6,115 nucleotides of DNA from an uncultured Verrucomicrobiota bacterium (GTDB lineage Bacteria > Verrucomicrobiota > Verrucomicrobiia > Limisphaerales > UBA9464), in the NCBI GenBank assembly GCA_903930165.1, contig CAIYXO010000030.1:1-6115 (forward strand). Direction: 5' to 3'. Below, one piece after another: positions 1 to 5,580 of the stretch. The notes beneath the pieces were generated by a model. The model made no database searches. It was given only the letters and a program-made list of their open reading frames with translations, and was not told the DNA's origin. Within the stretch, counting starts at the first letter, position 1, and each line of letters opens with the position of its first letter. The translations under genes and the position numbers were made by a program.

Positions 1-170
1 ACTCCCTGCCGGACCGCCTCCGCGTAGAGGAAGTCCCTTTCGCCCTCGGAGCCGTCGCACCAGAAGACGGCGTCCGGAGTCGTGAGATCCGCCATCGCGC
101 GGACATACGCGGCGGCGTGGGGATTGGTGAAGGGCTGGGTTCCGAATTCCGACGTCGAGCTCGTGCTCAT
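1..170 (-). CDS. pckG: Phosphoenolpyruvate carboxykinase (GTP), N-terminal fragment
   Basis: This is the beginning of a gene that runs off the left edge; 56 full codons are visible. The product is expected to be cytosolic GTP-dependent PEP carboxykinase, which converts oxaloacetate and GTP to PEP, CO2 and GDP at the entry to gluconeogenesis. The fragment reads TNPHAAAYVRAMADLTTPD (about residues 14-32), followed by AVFWCDGSEGERDFLYAEAV. The asparagine-proline-histidine segment and the W-C-D-G-S-E motif about 20 residues later are the usual N-terminal signature of the GTP-type enzyme; the ATP-type enzyme lacks it. The catalytic and nucleotide-binding parts lie outside the window. The ATG at 170 is chosen because it places the signature at the usual distance from the N-terminus. 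I see no convincing Shine-Dalgarno before it. The family call is fairly secure; intactness of the gene cannot be judged. Confidence 0.85.
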   Translation of the reverse strand, partial: MSTSSTSEFGTQPFTNPHAAAYVRAMADLTTPDAVFWCDGSEGERDFLYAEAVRQG

Positions 171-299
171 GACCGCAGCCTAGGACGGACACGCCCCGAT
201 GCCGCGCACAATTTGGCCGAATGGCCGCAACCCTTGTCCGTCGGCGACGGAGGCCCATTCAGCCCAGGCGGAAGGAACCGGCACGCCAAGCCGCGACGC
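171..299. other. Intergenic leader upstream of pckG
   Basis: These 129 bases separate the pckG start from repeat copy A and should hold the pckG promoter, read on the minus strand. I find no convincing -35/-10 pair. There is a GGCC-GAAT-GGCC inverted repeat around 214-226. Plus-strand open frames here look like chance frames in GC-rich DNA. Confidence 0.4.
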
Positions 300-449
300 C
301 GCGGAGTGCGCCGAGAAACTTCAAGGGCGCGGAGACCCCGGCTTCAGCCGGTCGGATTCACCAGGATGGACGCGGGCGGCGGGGACCGCAGCCTGGCAGC
401 CGCGGCTACCTGCATGAGATCGGGAATCCCAAACCAGGAATCACGAATG
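300..449 (+). repeat. Dispersed intergenic repeat, copy A
   Basis: This block of about 150 bases aligns nearly end to end with the reverse complement of 4452-4600. Identical stretches include GCGGAGTGC near 301, CCCCGGCTTC at 336-345, GGTCGGATTC at 350-359, GGGGACCGCAGC at 381-392 and the 17-base TGGCAGCCGCGGCTACC at 394-410. The block ends in ATCGGGAA... and GAATG. Internal structure includes CCGGC-TTCA-GCCGG at 338-351 and the near-palindrome GGCAGCCGCGGCTACC at 395-410. It lies between the end of the 56-residue membrane gene and pckG, both on the minus strand. Similarity is strongest in the centre and patchier at the ends, as in an old non-coding repeat. No transposase gene or target-site duplication is visible. 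Confidence 0.85.
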
Positions 450-466
450 TTCCTGCGAATCGTCGC

Positions 467-637
467 TCAGGCCTCCTCGCGGTCGGCCACGAAGCCTGCG
501 AGAAGCCCCAGCCCCACGGTGACCACACCCGCCGCGATCGGCAGCACGGCCGGCAGCTCGAAGTAGAGCGCGGCAACCCAGAGGTGTCCGGCACCGATGG
601 CGGAAGCGAGCAGGGCGATGACGATCACGGGCTTCAT
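467..637 (-). CDS. 56-residue two-helix membrane miniprotein, unknown function
   Basis: The short product begins MKPVIVIALLASAIGAGHLW, continues through a second hydrophobic stretch (about residues 29-49, VLPIAAGVVTVGLGLLAGF) and ends in a charged tail, ADREEA. Two membrane-spanning helices joined by a short aromatic turn (ALYFELP) are likely; the first could alternatively be an uncleaved signal anchor. The ATG at 637 is preferred because AAGGGA lies seven bases upstream. The same frame is open to a TTG at 676, but that would add a polar, non-conserved-looking start. It follows the beta-helix/RDD gene on the same strand after 68 bp and may be the last gene of the sigma-factor operon. I recognise no family. 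Reality as a gene rests on the ribosome site, strand and hydrophobic pattern, so it is probable rather than certain. Confidence 0.6.
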   Translation of the reverse strand: MKPVIVIALLASAIGAGHLWVAALYFELPAVLPIAAGVVTVGLGLLAGFVADREEA

Positions 638-705
638 GAGTGCTTCCCTTGTGGGCCACCGACCCAGGACTTCCAAGCGCGATTCCGCGGGCGACCTCGA
701 TGGGC

Positions 706-2481
706 TCAGACCAGCGGCTTCGATTTGCCGACCTGCAGGACCACCGTGCCCGCGAACTTGTCATGCCACGCCTGGCGTTCCGGATCCCAGAGGGCCCAGA
801 ACCATCCGAGTCCGCAGATCATTCCGCTGAGCACCGCGCCGACGGCCCGCACGATCGCGGTGGCGCGGTCGAGCGGACGTCCATCCAGCCGGACCACCTG
901 GAGCCGGAACAACAGACCGCCGAGCGTCGTCCCACGCCAGGCGATGAAGCCGGCGAAATAGCCGATGGCGACCAGGAGACGTGCCGGTCCGACGAAGTCG
1001 GGGACCATGGCCGAGGCCAATCCCACGAGGATCCAGTCGAGGAACAACGCCCCGAACCGCGGCAGGAAACCCGGACGCGGAAGCGACTCGATCTCCGCCG
1101 CGTCCAAACCGGGTTGGGAAGTGCCCCGCATCCAGTCCGAGGCCGCACGGCCGGTGCGGTCCGCTCCGGACGAGAAGCCGGACGAGGTGCCGGGGCCGGA
1201 TGTTGAGGAACCCTGGGACTGGGATTGGAACTGGGTCTGCGAGGAGCCGAAGGACGGCGGGGCATCCTGCTGGGCAATTCCCGCCGAGGAAGAGGCGCTA
1301 CGCAGGGGTTGCGCGGGCGGTTCCGGCGTCAACGGGATCGCGGTCAACGGCGGTCCGCCGGCGGGAACCAGCCCGGGATCGATGGGAACCTCGGTTGCCA
1401 AACGGACTCCCGTCGGCTCCGCGACCGGACGGCCCGGAGCGGCCGGGGCCGAGGCCGGGGCCTTCCGCGATTCGTCCCGTCCGAAAAGGGCCAGCACGAC
1501 GGCGCCGGTGCCCCAGAGCGACAGCGCAAACCAGACGAAGAACCCGATGAACGGGGTGGCGTAAAGGAGCGCGGCCAGGATCGCGCCGACGGCGAAGCGC
1601 AGGATCGGCGGGGAAGTCTTGGCCCCGAACGCGCCGGTGAGACGCCCGCCGAGGAACTGCAACACCGCCACCTTGCCCACCAGCTCGGCGACCAGGATCC
1701 CGGCGATGAACAGCAGCGGACCCACGACCGTGAGGCCGAGCAGCACGAACATGAACAGTCCCAGCGGGATGCTCAGGGCGGCCATCAGAGCCGTCGCTCC
1801 GGGACGCTCCACGATCGTCCGCTCCACACCCGTCGAGGCAGCGGGCAGCAGGGCGGCCACCAGGAAATGGAGGAAGAACAGGATCGCCATCAGCTTCCAG
1901 GGCGCGAGGACGGTGAAGGTCAATGGACGCAGCTGCGCGAGTCCGTCGTTGAGATACGTGCGGATCCACTCGGGCACTCCCTCCCGGAAACCCGGAAGCA
2001 CACTGAGCCCGAGCGGAAAGATCTCGCCCTTGACGACCGCCCCCGCTGCACGGAACACGCCGCCGCCGATTCCGATCACGTCGCCACCCACCTCCGCACC
2101 CGGTTCCAACTTCACTCCGAAGCCGACGTTGACCACATTGCCGGTGACCTTCCCACGAATGGTGGCCGTGCCGCCCACCACTACGACATCCTCGGTGACT
2201 TCGCCATCCACGGTGCCGTCGCCCAGCACCACCACCAGGGCCGAGGCGGTCTTGCCCTTTGCGATCATTTCGTCGCGGCCCACGGACACCACTTCGTTGT
2301 CGGCCTCGGACTCGGAATGGGAGTCCTTGGTGTCCTCGGTGCCCATCTCGTCAACCGCCCCGGGGGCCGCGGGAGCCGGAGGCGCCGTCGGGGTTTCCTG
2401 TGCGGCCAAGGGCGCCAACGAGAACCCGGCGGCGAGAACCAGCGTGGCGATCCACGCGGAGAGCATTCGGTTCGGTTTCAT
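706..2481 (-). CDS. Secreted-type beta-helix (bactofilin-like) membrane protein with C-terminal RDD domain
   Basis: The product is 591 residues long. Residues 1-28 look like a signal peptide (lysine/arginine start, hydrophobic core, LAPLAAQE). Then comes a Pro/Ala and acidic spacer. Residues about 80-155 carry short glycine/valine repeats such as GDGTVDGEV, GGTATIRGKVTGNV and GAEVGGDVIGIGGG, as in bactofilin-like beta-helices. Residues about 187-333 hold roughly five hydrophobic helices. Residues about 338-468 form a Pro/Ser/Gln-rich linker including QTQFQSQSQ. Residues about 472-588 match an RDD domain: PRFGALFLDW, RLDGRPL and the closing WDPERQAWHDKFAGTVV. Beta-helix plus membrane helices is a familiar envelope architecture; the added RDD domain is less usual. 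RDD domains are often linked to ion transport, but the function here is unknown. A TTG precedes the chosen ATG directly. No Shine-Dalgarno is seen, and the start is 15 bases after the upstream stop, so coupled translation is plausible. Confidence 0.88.
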   Translation of the reverse strand: MKPNRMLSAWIATLVLAAGFSLAPLAAQETPTAPPAPAAPGAVDEMGTEDTKDSHSESEADNEVVSVGRDEMIAKGKTASALVVVLGDGTVDGEVTEDVVVVGGTATIRGKVTGNVVNVGFGVKLEPGAEVGGDVIGIGGGVFRAAGAVVKGEIFPLGLSVLPGFREGVPEWIRTYLNDGLAQLRPLTFTVLAPWKLMAILFFLHFLVAALLPAASTGVERTIVERPGATALMAALSIPLGLFMFVLLGLTVVGPLLFIAGILVAELVGKVAVLQFLGGRLTGAFGAKTSPPILRFAVGAILAALLYATPFIGFFVWFALSLWGTGAVVLALFGRDESRKAPASAPAAPGRPVAEPTGVRLATEVPIDPGLVPAGGPPLTAIPLTPEPPAQPLRSASSSAGIAQQDAPPSFGSSQTQFQSQSQGSSTSGPGTSSGFSSGADRTGRAASDWMRGTSQPGLDAAEIESLPRPGFLPRFGALFLDWILVGLASAMVPDFVGPARLLVAIGYFAGFIAWRGTTLGGLLFRLQVVRLDGRPLDRATAIVRAVGAVLSGMICGLGWFWALWDPERQAWHDKFAGTVVLQVGKSKPLV

Positions 2482-2496
2482 CAAAGGGGAAAAGGA

Positions 2497-2964
2497 TCAG
2501 TCGTTGCGACGGGCCAGTCGCCATGCGGCCGTGCCGAGGGTCAGGGTGGAGATCCATGCCACCGCGAACGCACCGGCCAGGCAGGCGAGGTACAGGGGCT
2601 GGACCTGCGAAAGTGTCAGCAAACCTGCGCGTCCCACGGACAGGGCGGCTTCGCCCATCACGCTGGCGGCTCCCAGCGTGCTGGCCGCCTCGCGGGTGAT
2701 CGGCGCGGCGCCAATCACTTCGCGAAGGGCCGGCAACGCCACGCCCCACAGCCCGTAGCCCAACGCCGGGAGGGCCACCAGGGATCCCGCCTTGGCCGCC
2801 GGATTCCACTCCAGCCACGGCCGCGCATACCACGGCGCAGCCGCGCGGCGCTCGATCTCGGCCATCACACGGCGGCTCAGCGCGGCAGGTGCCCGGCGAT
2901 CCGGGATCTGCCGGAGGGTCTGCTTCGCCCACGATTCCAAGGGATCGTTCTGTTTCGGCTTCAT
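2497..2964 (-). CDS. Probable anti-sigma factor or membrane partner of the adjacent ECF sigma factor
   Basis: This 155-residue protein has a soluble, charged N-terminus (residues 1-50: DPLESWAKQTLRQIPDRRAP, then SRRVMAEIERRAAAPWYARP). A hydrophobic stretch follows at about 60-80, then an Ala/Gly-rich segment, and a second strong hydrophobic helix at about 122-146. It ends in the basic tail RLARRND. Its start lies 13 bases after the sigma gene stop and is preceded by a strong ribosome site. Position and layout fit a membrane-anchored anti-sigma factor that holds the sigma factor through its cytosolic N-terminus. No zinc-type H-x3-C-x2-C motif is present; the only cysteine is C128, so it is not a classical ZAS protein. 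The role is inferred from context and I recognise no named family. The frame is open ten codons further upstream, but the ATG at 2964 is clearly favoured. Confidence 0.8.
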   Translation of the reverse strand: MKPKQNDPLESWAKQTLRQIPDRRAPAALSRRVMAEIERRAAAPWYARPWLEWNPAAKAGSLVALPALGYGLWGVALPALREVIGAAPITREAASTLGAASVMGEAALSVGRAGLLTLSQVQPLYLACLAGAFAVAWISTLTLGTAAWRLARRND

Positions 2965-2968
2965 TATT

Positions 2969-2974
2969 CCTCCT
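2969..2974 (-). promoter_or_regulatory. Strong Shine-Dalgarno of the anti-sigma candidate
   Basis: AGGAGG read on the minus strand, followed by AATA and the ATG at 2964. It sits in the 13-base gap after the sigma factor stop. It is the clearest ribosome site in the window and fixes this start over the in-frame one ten codons upstream. Most other genes here have weak or no such site. Confidence 0.8.
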
Positions 2975-2977
2975 GAT

Positions 2978-3523
2978 TCAAACACCCAGCGCATCGGCTT
3001 GGGGTTGCAGCTTTTTCAACAGCGCCTGGCGGGCCCGGAAGATGTCGGTCTTCACCTTGCCCAGCGAAACCTTCAGCCGGACCGCGATGTCCGCGTAGTC
3101 CAGGTCTTCGTAGTGGTACAGCACCAGCGCGACCCGTTGGTCCTTCGGCAGCTTCGCAATCGCCTCCTCCAGCATCTCCTTCTGGTCCGCGTTCAGCAGC
3201 GTGGACTCCAAGGTCTCCGGCGCCGCGAACTCGACCTCGCGTCCCTCGTCTTCGTCGTCGTCCCGACGCAGGTCGGTGAAGAACTTCCAACGCGCCCGAT
3301 ACCGCTCGAGGTGGTTCAGGCAGAGGTTGCGGGCCACCGTCTTCAACCAACCACCCGAACCCTGGCCGTCCTTGATCTCGTCCCAGTGCTTCCACGCCCG
3401 CACAAACGTCTCCTGGGCAACATCCTGCGCCTCGGCTTCATTGCCGAGTAGGCGGAACGCGGTGCTGTACACCATGTCCTGGTATGCGGCCATGAAAGCC
3501 TCGAACTGGTCGGAGTCGCTCAT
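2978..3523 (-). CDS. ECF-type RNA polymerase sigma factor (sigma-70 family)
   Basis: The 181-residue product has the two-domain layout of ECF sigma factors. Region 2 spans about residues 7-77 (FEAFMAAYQDMVYSTAFRLL, then DVAQETFVRAWKHW at 34-47, which is the core-binding and -10 recognition area). An acidic linker follows (RRDDDEDEGREVE, 86-98). Region 4 spans about 117-172 (LPKDQRVALVLYHYEDLDY, ADIAVRLKVSLGKVKTDIF, RARQALLKKL), a helix-turn-helix that reads the -35 element. Length is typical. The ATG at 3523 is chosen because region 2 normally starts within about ten residues; the frame stays open to another ATG at 3667, which would add 48 residues without family support. No good Shine-Dalgarno is seen. 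The next gene is the likely anti-sigma factor. The target regulon cannot be read from the window, though the downstream genes are natural candidates for autoregulation. Confidence 0.95.
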   Translation of the reverse strand: MSDSDQFEAFMAAYQDMVYSTAFRLLGNEAEAQDVAQETFVRAWKHWDEIKDGQGSGGWLKTVARNLCLNHLERYRARWKFFTDLRRDDDEDEGREVEFAAPETLESTLLNADQKEMLEEAIAKLPKDQRVALVLYHYEDLDYADIAVRLKVSLGKVKTDIFRARQALLKKLQPQADALGV

Positions 3524-3700
3524 CGTGTCGCCCGGGCTGGCTTCCGGGAGGCAGCGTGCCCCAACCACCCACGGGCTACCGAGGAAGTTTCGGGAAAATT
3601 GGGAAATCCAACGGGAATTCCATGGGGCCTCCCCGAAAGACGCCCTCCCGCCACCTTTCCGACTCATCCGGAGCCTGCTTCCCAGGCCTTTCCGCAGTTG

Positions 3701-3718
3701 TTCACCGTTTCTTCACCG
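3701..3718 (+). repeat. Pair of TTCACCG direct repeats upstream of HNH promoter
   Basis: TTCACCG occurs at 3701-3707 and 3712-3718, an 11-base period close to one DNA helical turn. The pair ends eight bases before the TTGACA hexamer, a place where an activator could bind. A seven-base repeat can arise by chance, so the regulatory meaning is inferred. Confidence 0.35.
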
Positions 3719-3725
3719 GGGCCGG

Positions 3726-3752
3726 TTGACAGGGCCTGTCCTCTCCGATACC
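3726..3752 (+). promoter_or_regulatory. Candidate sigma-70 promoter for the HNH gene
   Basis: A perfect -35 hexamer TTGACA lies at 3726-3731. The best -10 candidate is GATACC at 3747-3752 with a 15-base spacer. It matches TATAAT at only three positions and the spacer is short, so the -10 part is weak. The distance to the ATG at 3797 is reasonable. Confidence 0.4.
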
Positions 3753-3796
3753 TCCACACGGTCGCTTCGGGGAACTGTTCGGAAATCGGGTTCACG

Positions 3797-4420
3797 ATGA
3801 GCAACGCACTCGGAGAACAAGTGCTCGTGTTGAACCGGCTCTGGCAGGCGGTCAACGTCTGCAGTGTCCGGCGAGCGCTCACCCTTCTCTTCGAAGGTCA
3901 CGCCCAGGTCGTCTTCGGCGCGGCCGACGGCGACTTCCGCACCTTCGACTTCAACCAGTGGCGCAGCTTCTCCGACAAGGCTCCCGATGCGGACACCGCC
4001 GTCCGCACGGTTTCATTCAAGATCCGCATCCCGCGGGTCATCCTGTTGCTGGGCTTCGACCGCCTCCCCAAGAAGGAGGTCAAGTTCACCCGGCACAACA
4101 TCTTCGAGCGCGACAGCAACACCTGCCAGTACTGTGGCAAGGTCTTCGAGCGGAAGGACCTGAACCTCGACCACGTCGTGCCCCGCGACCGCGGTGGTCC
4201 GACCACGTGGGAGAACATCGTCTGCTCGTGCATCCCCTGCAACACCCGCAAGGCCAACCGCACCCCGGCCGAGGCCCACATGCGTCTGGTCCGCAAACCC
4301 AAGCGCCCGAAGTGGAGGCCTTTTGTCCAGGTCAGCTTCGGCGTGTCGATGCACGACAGCTGGAAGCACTTCCTCGACCTGGCCTACTGGAACGTGGAAC
4401 TCGGCCAGGATTCGGCCTGA
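3797..4420 (+). CDS. HNH endonuclease with zinc-binding CxxC pairs
   Basis: The 207-residue product opens with LGEQVLVLNRLWQAVNVCSV, the N-terminal signature of a widespread stand-alone bacterial HNH protein family. The nuclease core lies at about residues 98-160. It contains C110-x2-C113 (TCQYCGKVF), the catalytic-type LNLDHVVPRDRGG with D125 and H126, N140 in TWENIV, and C145-x2-C148 followed by NTRKANRTP. The four cysteines would hold a structural zinc, and the DH...N residues would form the metal-dependent nick or cut site. The basic tail KPKRPKWRP may contact DNA. The key motifs are all intact. The ATG at 3797 is chosen because the family signature begins within ten residues; an upstream in-frame start at 3599 would cover the promoter region. 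There is no restriction methylase, Cas, RuvC or phage gene beside it, so its biological role is open. Confidence 0.9.
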   Translation: MSNALGEQVLVLNRLWQAVNVCSVRRALTLLFEGHAQVVFGAADGDFRTFDFNQWRSFSDKAPDADTAVRTVSFKIRIPRVILLLGFDRLPKKEVKFTRHNIFERDSNTCQYCGKVFERKDLNLDHVVPRDRGGPTTWENIVCSCIPCNTRKANRTPAEAHMRLVRKPKRPKWRPFVQVSFGVSMHDSWKHFLDLAYWNVELGQDSA

Positions 4421-4451
4421 CTCGCACATCCATCGAGCGAAGTCGGCAAAC

Positions 4452-4600
4452 CATTCGGGATTCCCGATCCGGGTTTCCCGATTTCTCGCCGGTAGCCGCG
4501 GCTGCCAAGCTGCGGTCCCCTCGGCTCGATTCCGTTTTGGCGAATCCGACCCGCGGAAGCCGGGGCTCCGCATCTCCAAGCTCCCTCCGAGCACTCCGCG
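4452..4600 (-). repeat. Dispersed intergenic repeat, copy B (inverted relative to copy A)
   Basis: Read on the minus strand, this block matches 300-449. It shares CGCGGAGTGC, CCCCGGCTTC, GGTCGGATTC, GGGGACCGCAGC (4509-4520) and the 17-base TGGCAGCCGCGGCTACC (4491-4507), and ends in GAATG. It also has hairpin-forming words at its end, CGGGAATCCCG and CGGGAAACCCG. Substitutions rather than large gaps separate the two copies. It fills most of the space between the convergent HNH and membrane protein genes, where it could supply a two-way transcript end. No transposase or flanking duplication is seen. Confidence 0.85.
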
Positions 4601-4640
4601 CCTCCGCGTGCGTCGTCCGACGGTCGGCCGTGGATCTGGC

Positions 4641-5162
4641 TCAATGCCGGAGCAGCGCCCAGGTCGTGAAGAACGCCACCGCCGCCGAGTAGGCCACCAT
4701 CCCGAGTCCCACGCCCATCGGCACCAGCCGATCCCCGGCGAACAGCAGCAACGCGGCCCCGGGCAACAACATCAGAAAGGACTCGCCCAGGAAGCAGGCC
4801 AGGGCCAATCCCTTCGGCGTCTCCGAGAGTCGCTCCGAAATCCATAGCCGATACTGCCACTCGCCCATCGACCGCATCAGCCAGGCGTTCTGGAGATTGC
4901 GGGCCGCCACGAGGAAGCTCGTCGTCGCCACGGCCACCGCCAGGGTCGGCAGACATCCCAGGAAAAACGGAACCACCAGATTCAAGGGAACGCCCCATTT
5001 CCAGCCCAGTCTTCGGGCGATGGGATTCCCTTCCAGCGTCAGCCGGGGTGTCGCGATCCAGGTGGAAAGCAGGTCCGCAACACGGCCGGACAACGCCAGT
5101 CCCGCGAACAGGAACCACATCCGGGATCCGAAGGGCAGGGCGTCTTCCGGGAGCAGGGTCAT
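4641..5162 (-). CDS. Four-helix integral membrane protein, unknown function
   Basis: The 173-residue protein is mostly hydrophobic, with likely membrane helices at about residues 15-36, 60-86, 116-142 and 147-170. Between the first and second helices is ADLLSTWIATPRLTLEGNPI. The D...ST...EGNP pattern resembles small membrane proteins of the DUF5658 kind, but this is a resemblance by eye only. The loop at about 88-113 is polar and aromatic (RNLQNAWLMRSMGEWQYRLW). No catalytic motif or signal cleavage site is apparent. It starts 31 bases after the hisI stop on the same strand, so it may be cotranscribed with hisI and xth. The ATG at 5162 is used; M15 just before the first helix is an alternative. 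No good Shine-Dalgarno precedes either. The gene is convincing as coding sequence, but its job is unknown. Confidence 0.8.
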   Translation of the reverse strand: MTLLPEDALPFGSRMWFLFAGLALSGRVADLLSTWIATPRLTLEGNPIARRLGWKWGVPLNLVVPFFLGCLPTLAVAVATTSFLVAARNLQNAWLMRSMGEWQYRLWISERLSETPKGLALACFLGESFLMLLPGAALLLFAGDRLVPMGVGLGMVAYSAAVAFFTTWALLRH

Positions 5163-5172
5163 GCGACGACGC

Positions 5173-5185
5173 CCGGCAAGGCCGG
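5173..5185 (-). other. Short GC-rich hairpin between hisI and the membrane protein gene
   Basis: CCGGC and GCCGG flank a three-base loop, giving a perfect five-pair stem in the 31-base gap. No run of T follows on the minus strand, so it is not a standard terminator. It ends about ten bases before the ATG at 5162 and might affect translation initiation or RNA stability. Confidence 0.3.
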
Positions 5186-5193
5186 TCCCGGAT

Positions 5194-5580
5194 TCACTTC
5201 TTTCCGTAGATCTGCTCCGGCGTCTCCAGCCGGGCCTCCGTCACCTCCGAGCCGTTCTCGGCGGTCACGCTCCGGAAGAAGCAGGAACGGTATCCTTCAT
5301 GGCAGGCCGCGCCGGTCTGCTCCACCTGGATCAGCAACGTGTCGCCGTCGCAGTCGTAGGCGACGTCCTTCACCACCTGCACGTGTCCGCTGCTCTCGCC
5401 CTTCATCCAGAACTTCTGGCGCGAGCGGCTCCAGAAATGGGTCCGCCGCGTCTGGATGGTGGTCTCGAGCGAGGCCCGGTTCATCCAGGCCATCATCAAC
5501 ACCCGCCCGGTCGCCTGTTCCTGGATGATCGCCGGGATCAGGCCGTCGGAGGTCCACTTCAACTGGTCGAAAAAGCTCAT
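5194..5580 (-). CDS. hisI: Phosphoribosyl-AMP cyclohydrolase (histidine biosynthesis)
   Basis: The cytosolic enzyme opens the purine ring of phosphoribosyl-AMP, the third step of histidine synthesis. The 128-residue sequence carries the family motifs in order: VLMMAWMNRASLETT (27-41), THFWSRSRQKFWMKGESSGH (47-66), AYDCDGD (74-80) and ACHEGYRSCF (92-101). D76, D78 and D80 fit the magnesium site, and C77, C93 and C100 fit the zinc site, as known for the family. It is a stand-alone HisI with no fused HisE pyrophosphohydrolase domain. The ATG at 5580 gives the typical start MSFFDQLKW; AGAAGG lies only one base before it, too close for ideal spacing. The frame is open 15 codons further to a TTG. 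It follows xth by 79 bp and precedes the membrane protein. No other histidine gene is in view. Confidence 0.95.
   Translation of the reverse strand: MSFFDQLKWTSDGLIPAIIQEQATGRVLMMAWMNRASLETTIQTRRTHFWSRSRQKFWMKGESSGHVQVVKDVAYDCDGDTLLIQVEQTGAACHEGYRSCFFRSVTAENGSEVTEARLETPEQIYGKK

Larger units (their letters stand above)
3524..3796. promoter_or_regulatory. Divergent regulatory region between sigma factor and HNH gene
   Basis: These 273 bases separate two genes transcribed away from each other, so promoters for both should lie here. On the HNH side there is a TTGACA hexamer and a pair of TTCACCG repeats. On the sigma side there is a cluster of GGGAA(A/T) words at 3592, 3601 and 3613, next to GGAATTCC. 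I could not identify a convincing sigma-side promoter. The minus frame is open throughout but probably not translated. Confidence 0.6.

Noticed and set aside
300..449. Repeat copy A as an insertion sequence or full mobile element
   Set aside because: It is too short, has no transposase frame, no clear terminal inverted repeats and no visible target-site duplication.
221..961. A 246-codon plus-strand frame crossing repeat copy A
   Set aside because: It runs through the repeat, the antisense of the miniprotein and the end of the RDD gene, with a low-complexity composition. The translated similarity to copy B reflects the DNA repeat, not a protein family.
1168..1242. Repeated CTGGGA/TTGGAA-like words as a regulatory tandem repeat
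   Set aside because: They encode the Gln/Ser-rich linker (QTQFQSQSQ and following) of the RDD protein and are explained by low-complexity coding sequence.
1225..2976. A 583-codon open frame on the plus strand
   Set aside because: It is antisense to the beta-helix/RDD and anti-sigma genes, is rich in Arg, Gly, Gln and His with no domain pattern, and is expected by chance opposite GC-rich coding sequence.
3797..4420. HNH gene as part of an RNA-guided (IscB-like), restriction or CRISPR system
   Set aside because: There are no RuvC segments, arginine-rich bridge helix, methylase, Cas genes or spacer array; the N-terminus matches the stand-alone HNH family.
4617..4627. CCGACGGTCGG hairpin just after the membrane protein gene as a terminator
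   Set aside because: The stem is only four to five pairs and no T run follows; not enough to call a terminator.
4384..5118. A 244-codon minus-strand frame over repeat copy B and the membrane gene
   Set aside because: It overlaps the better-supported 173-residue membrane protein in another frame and has no recognisable domain.
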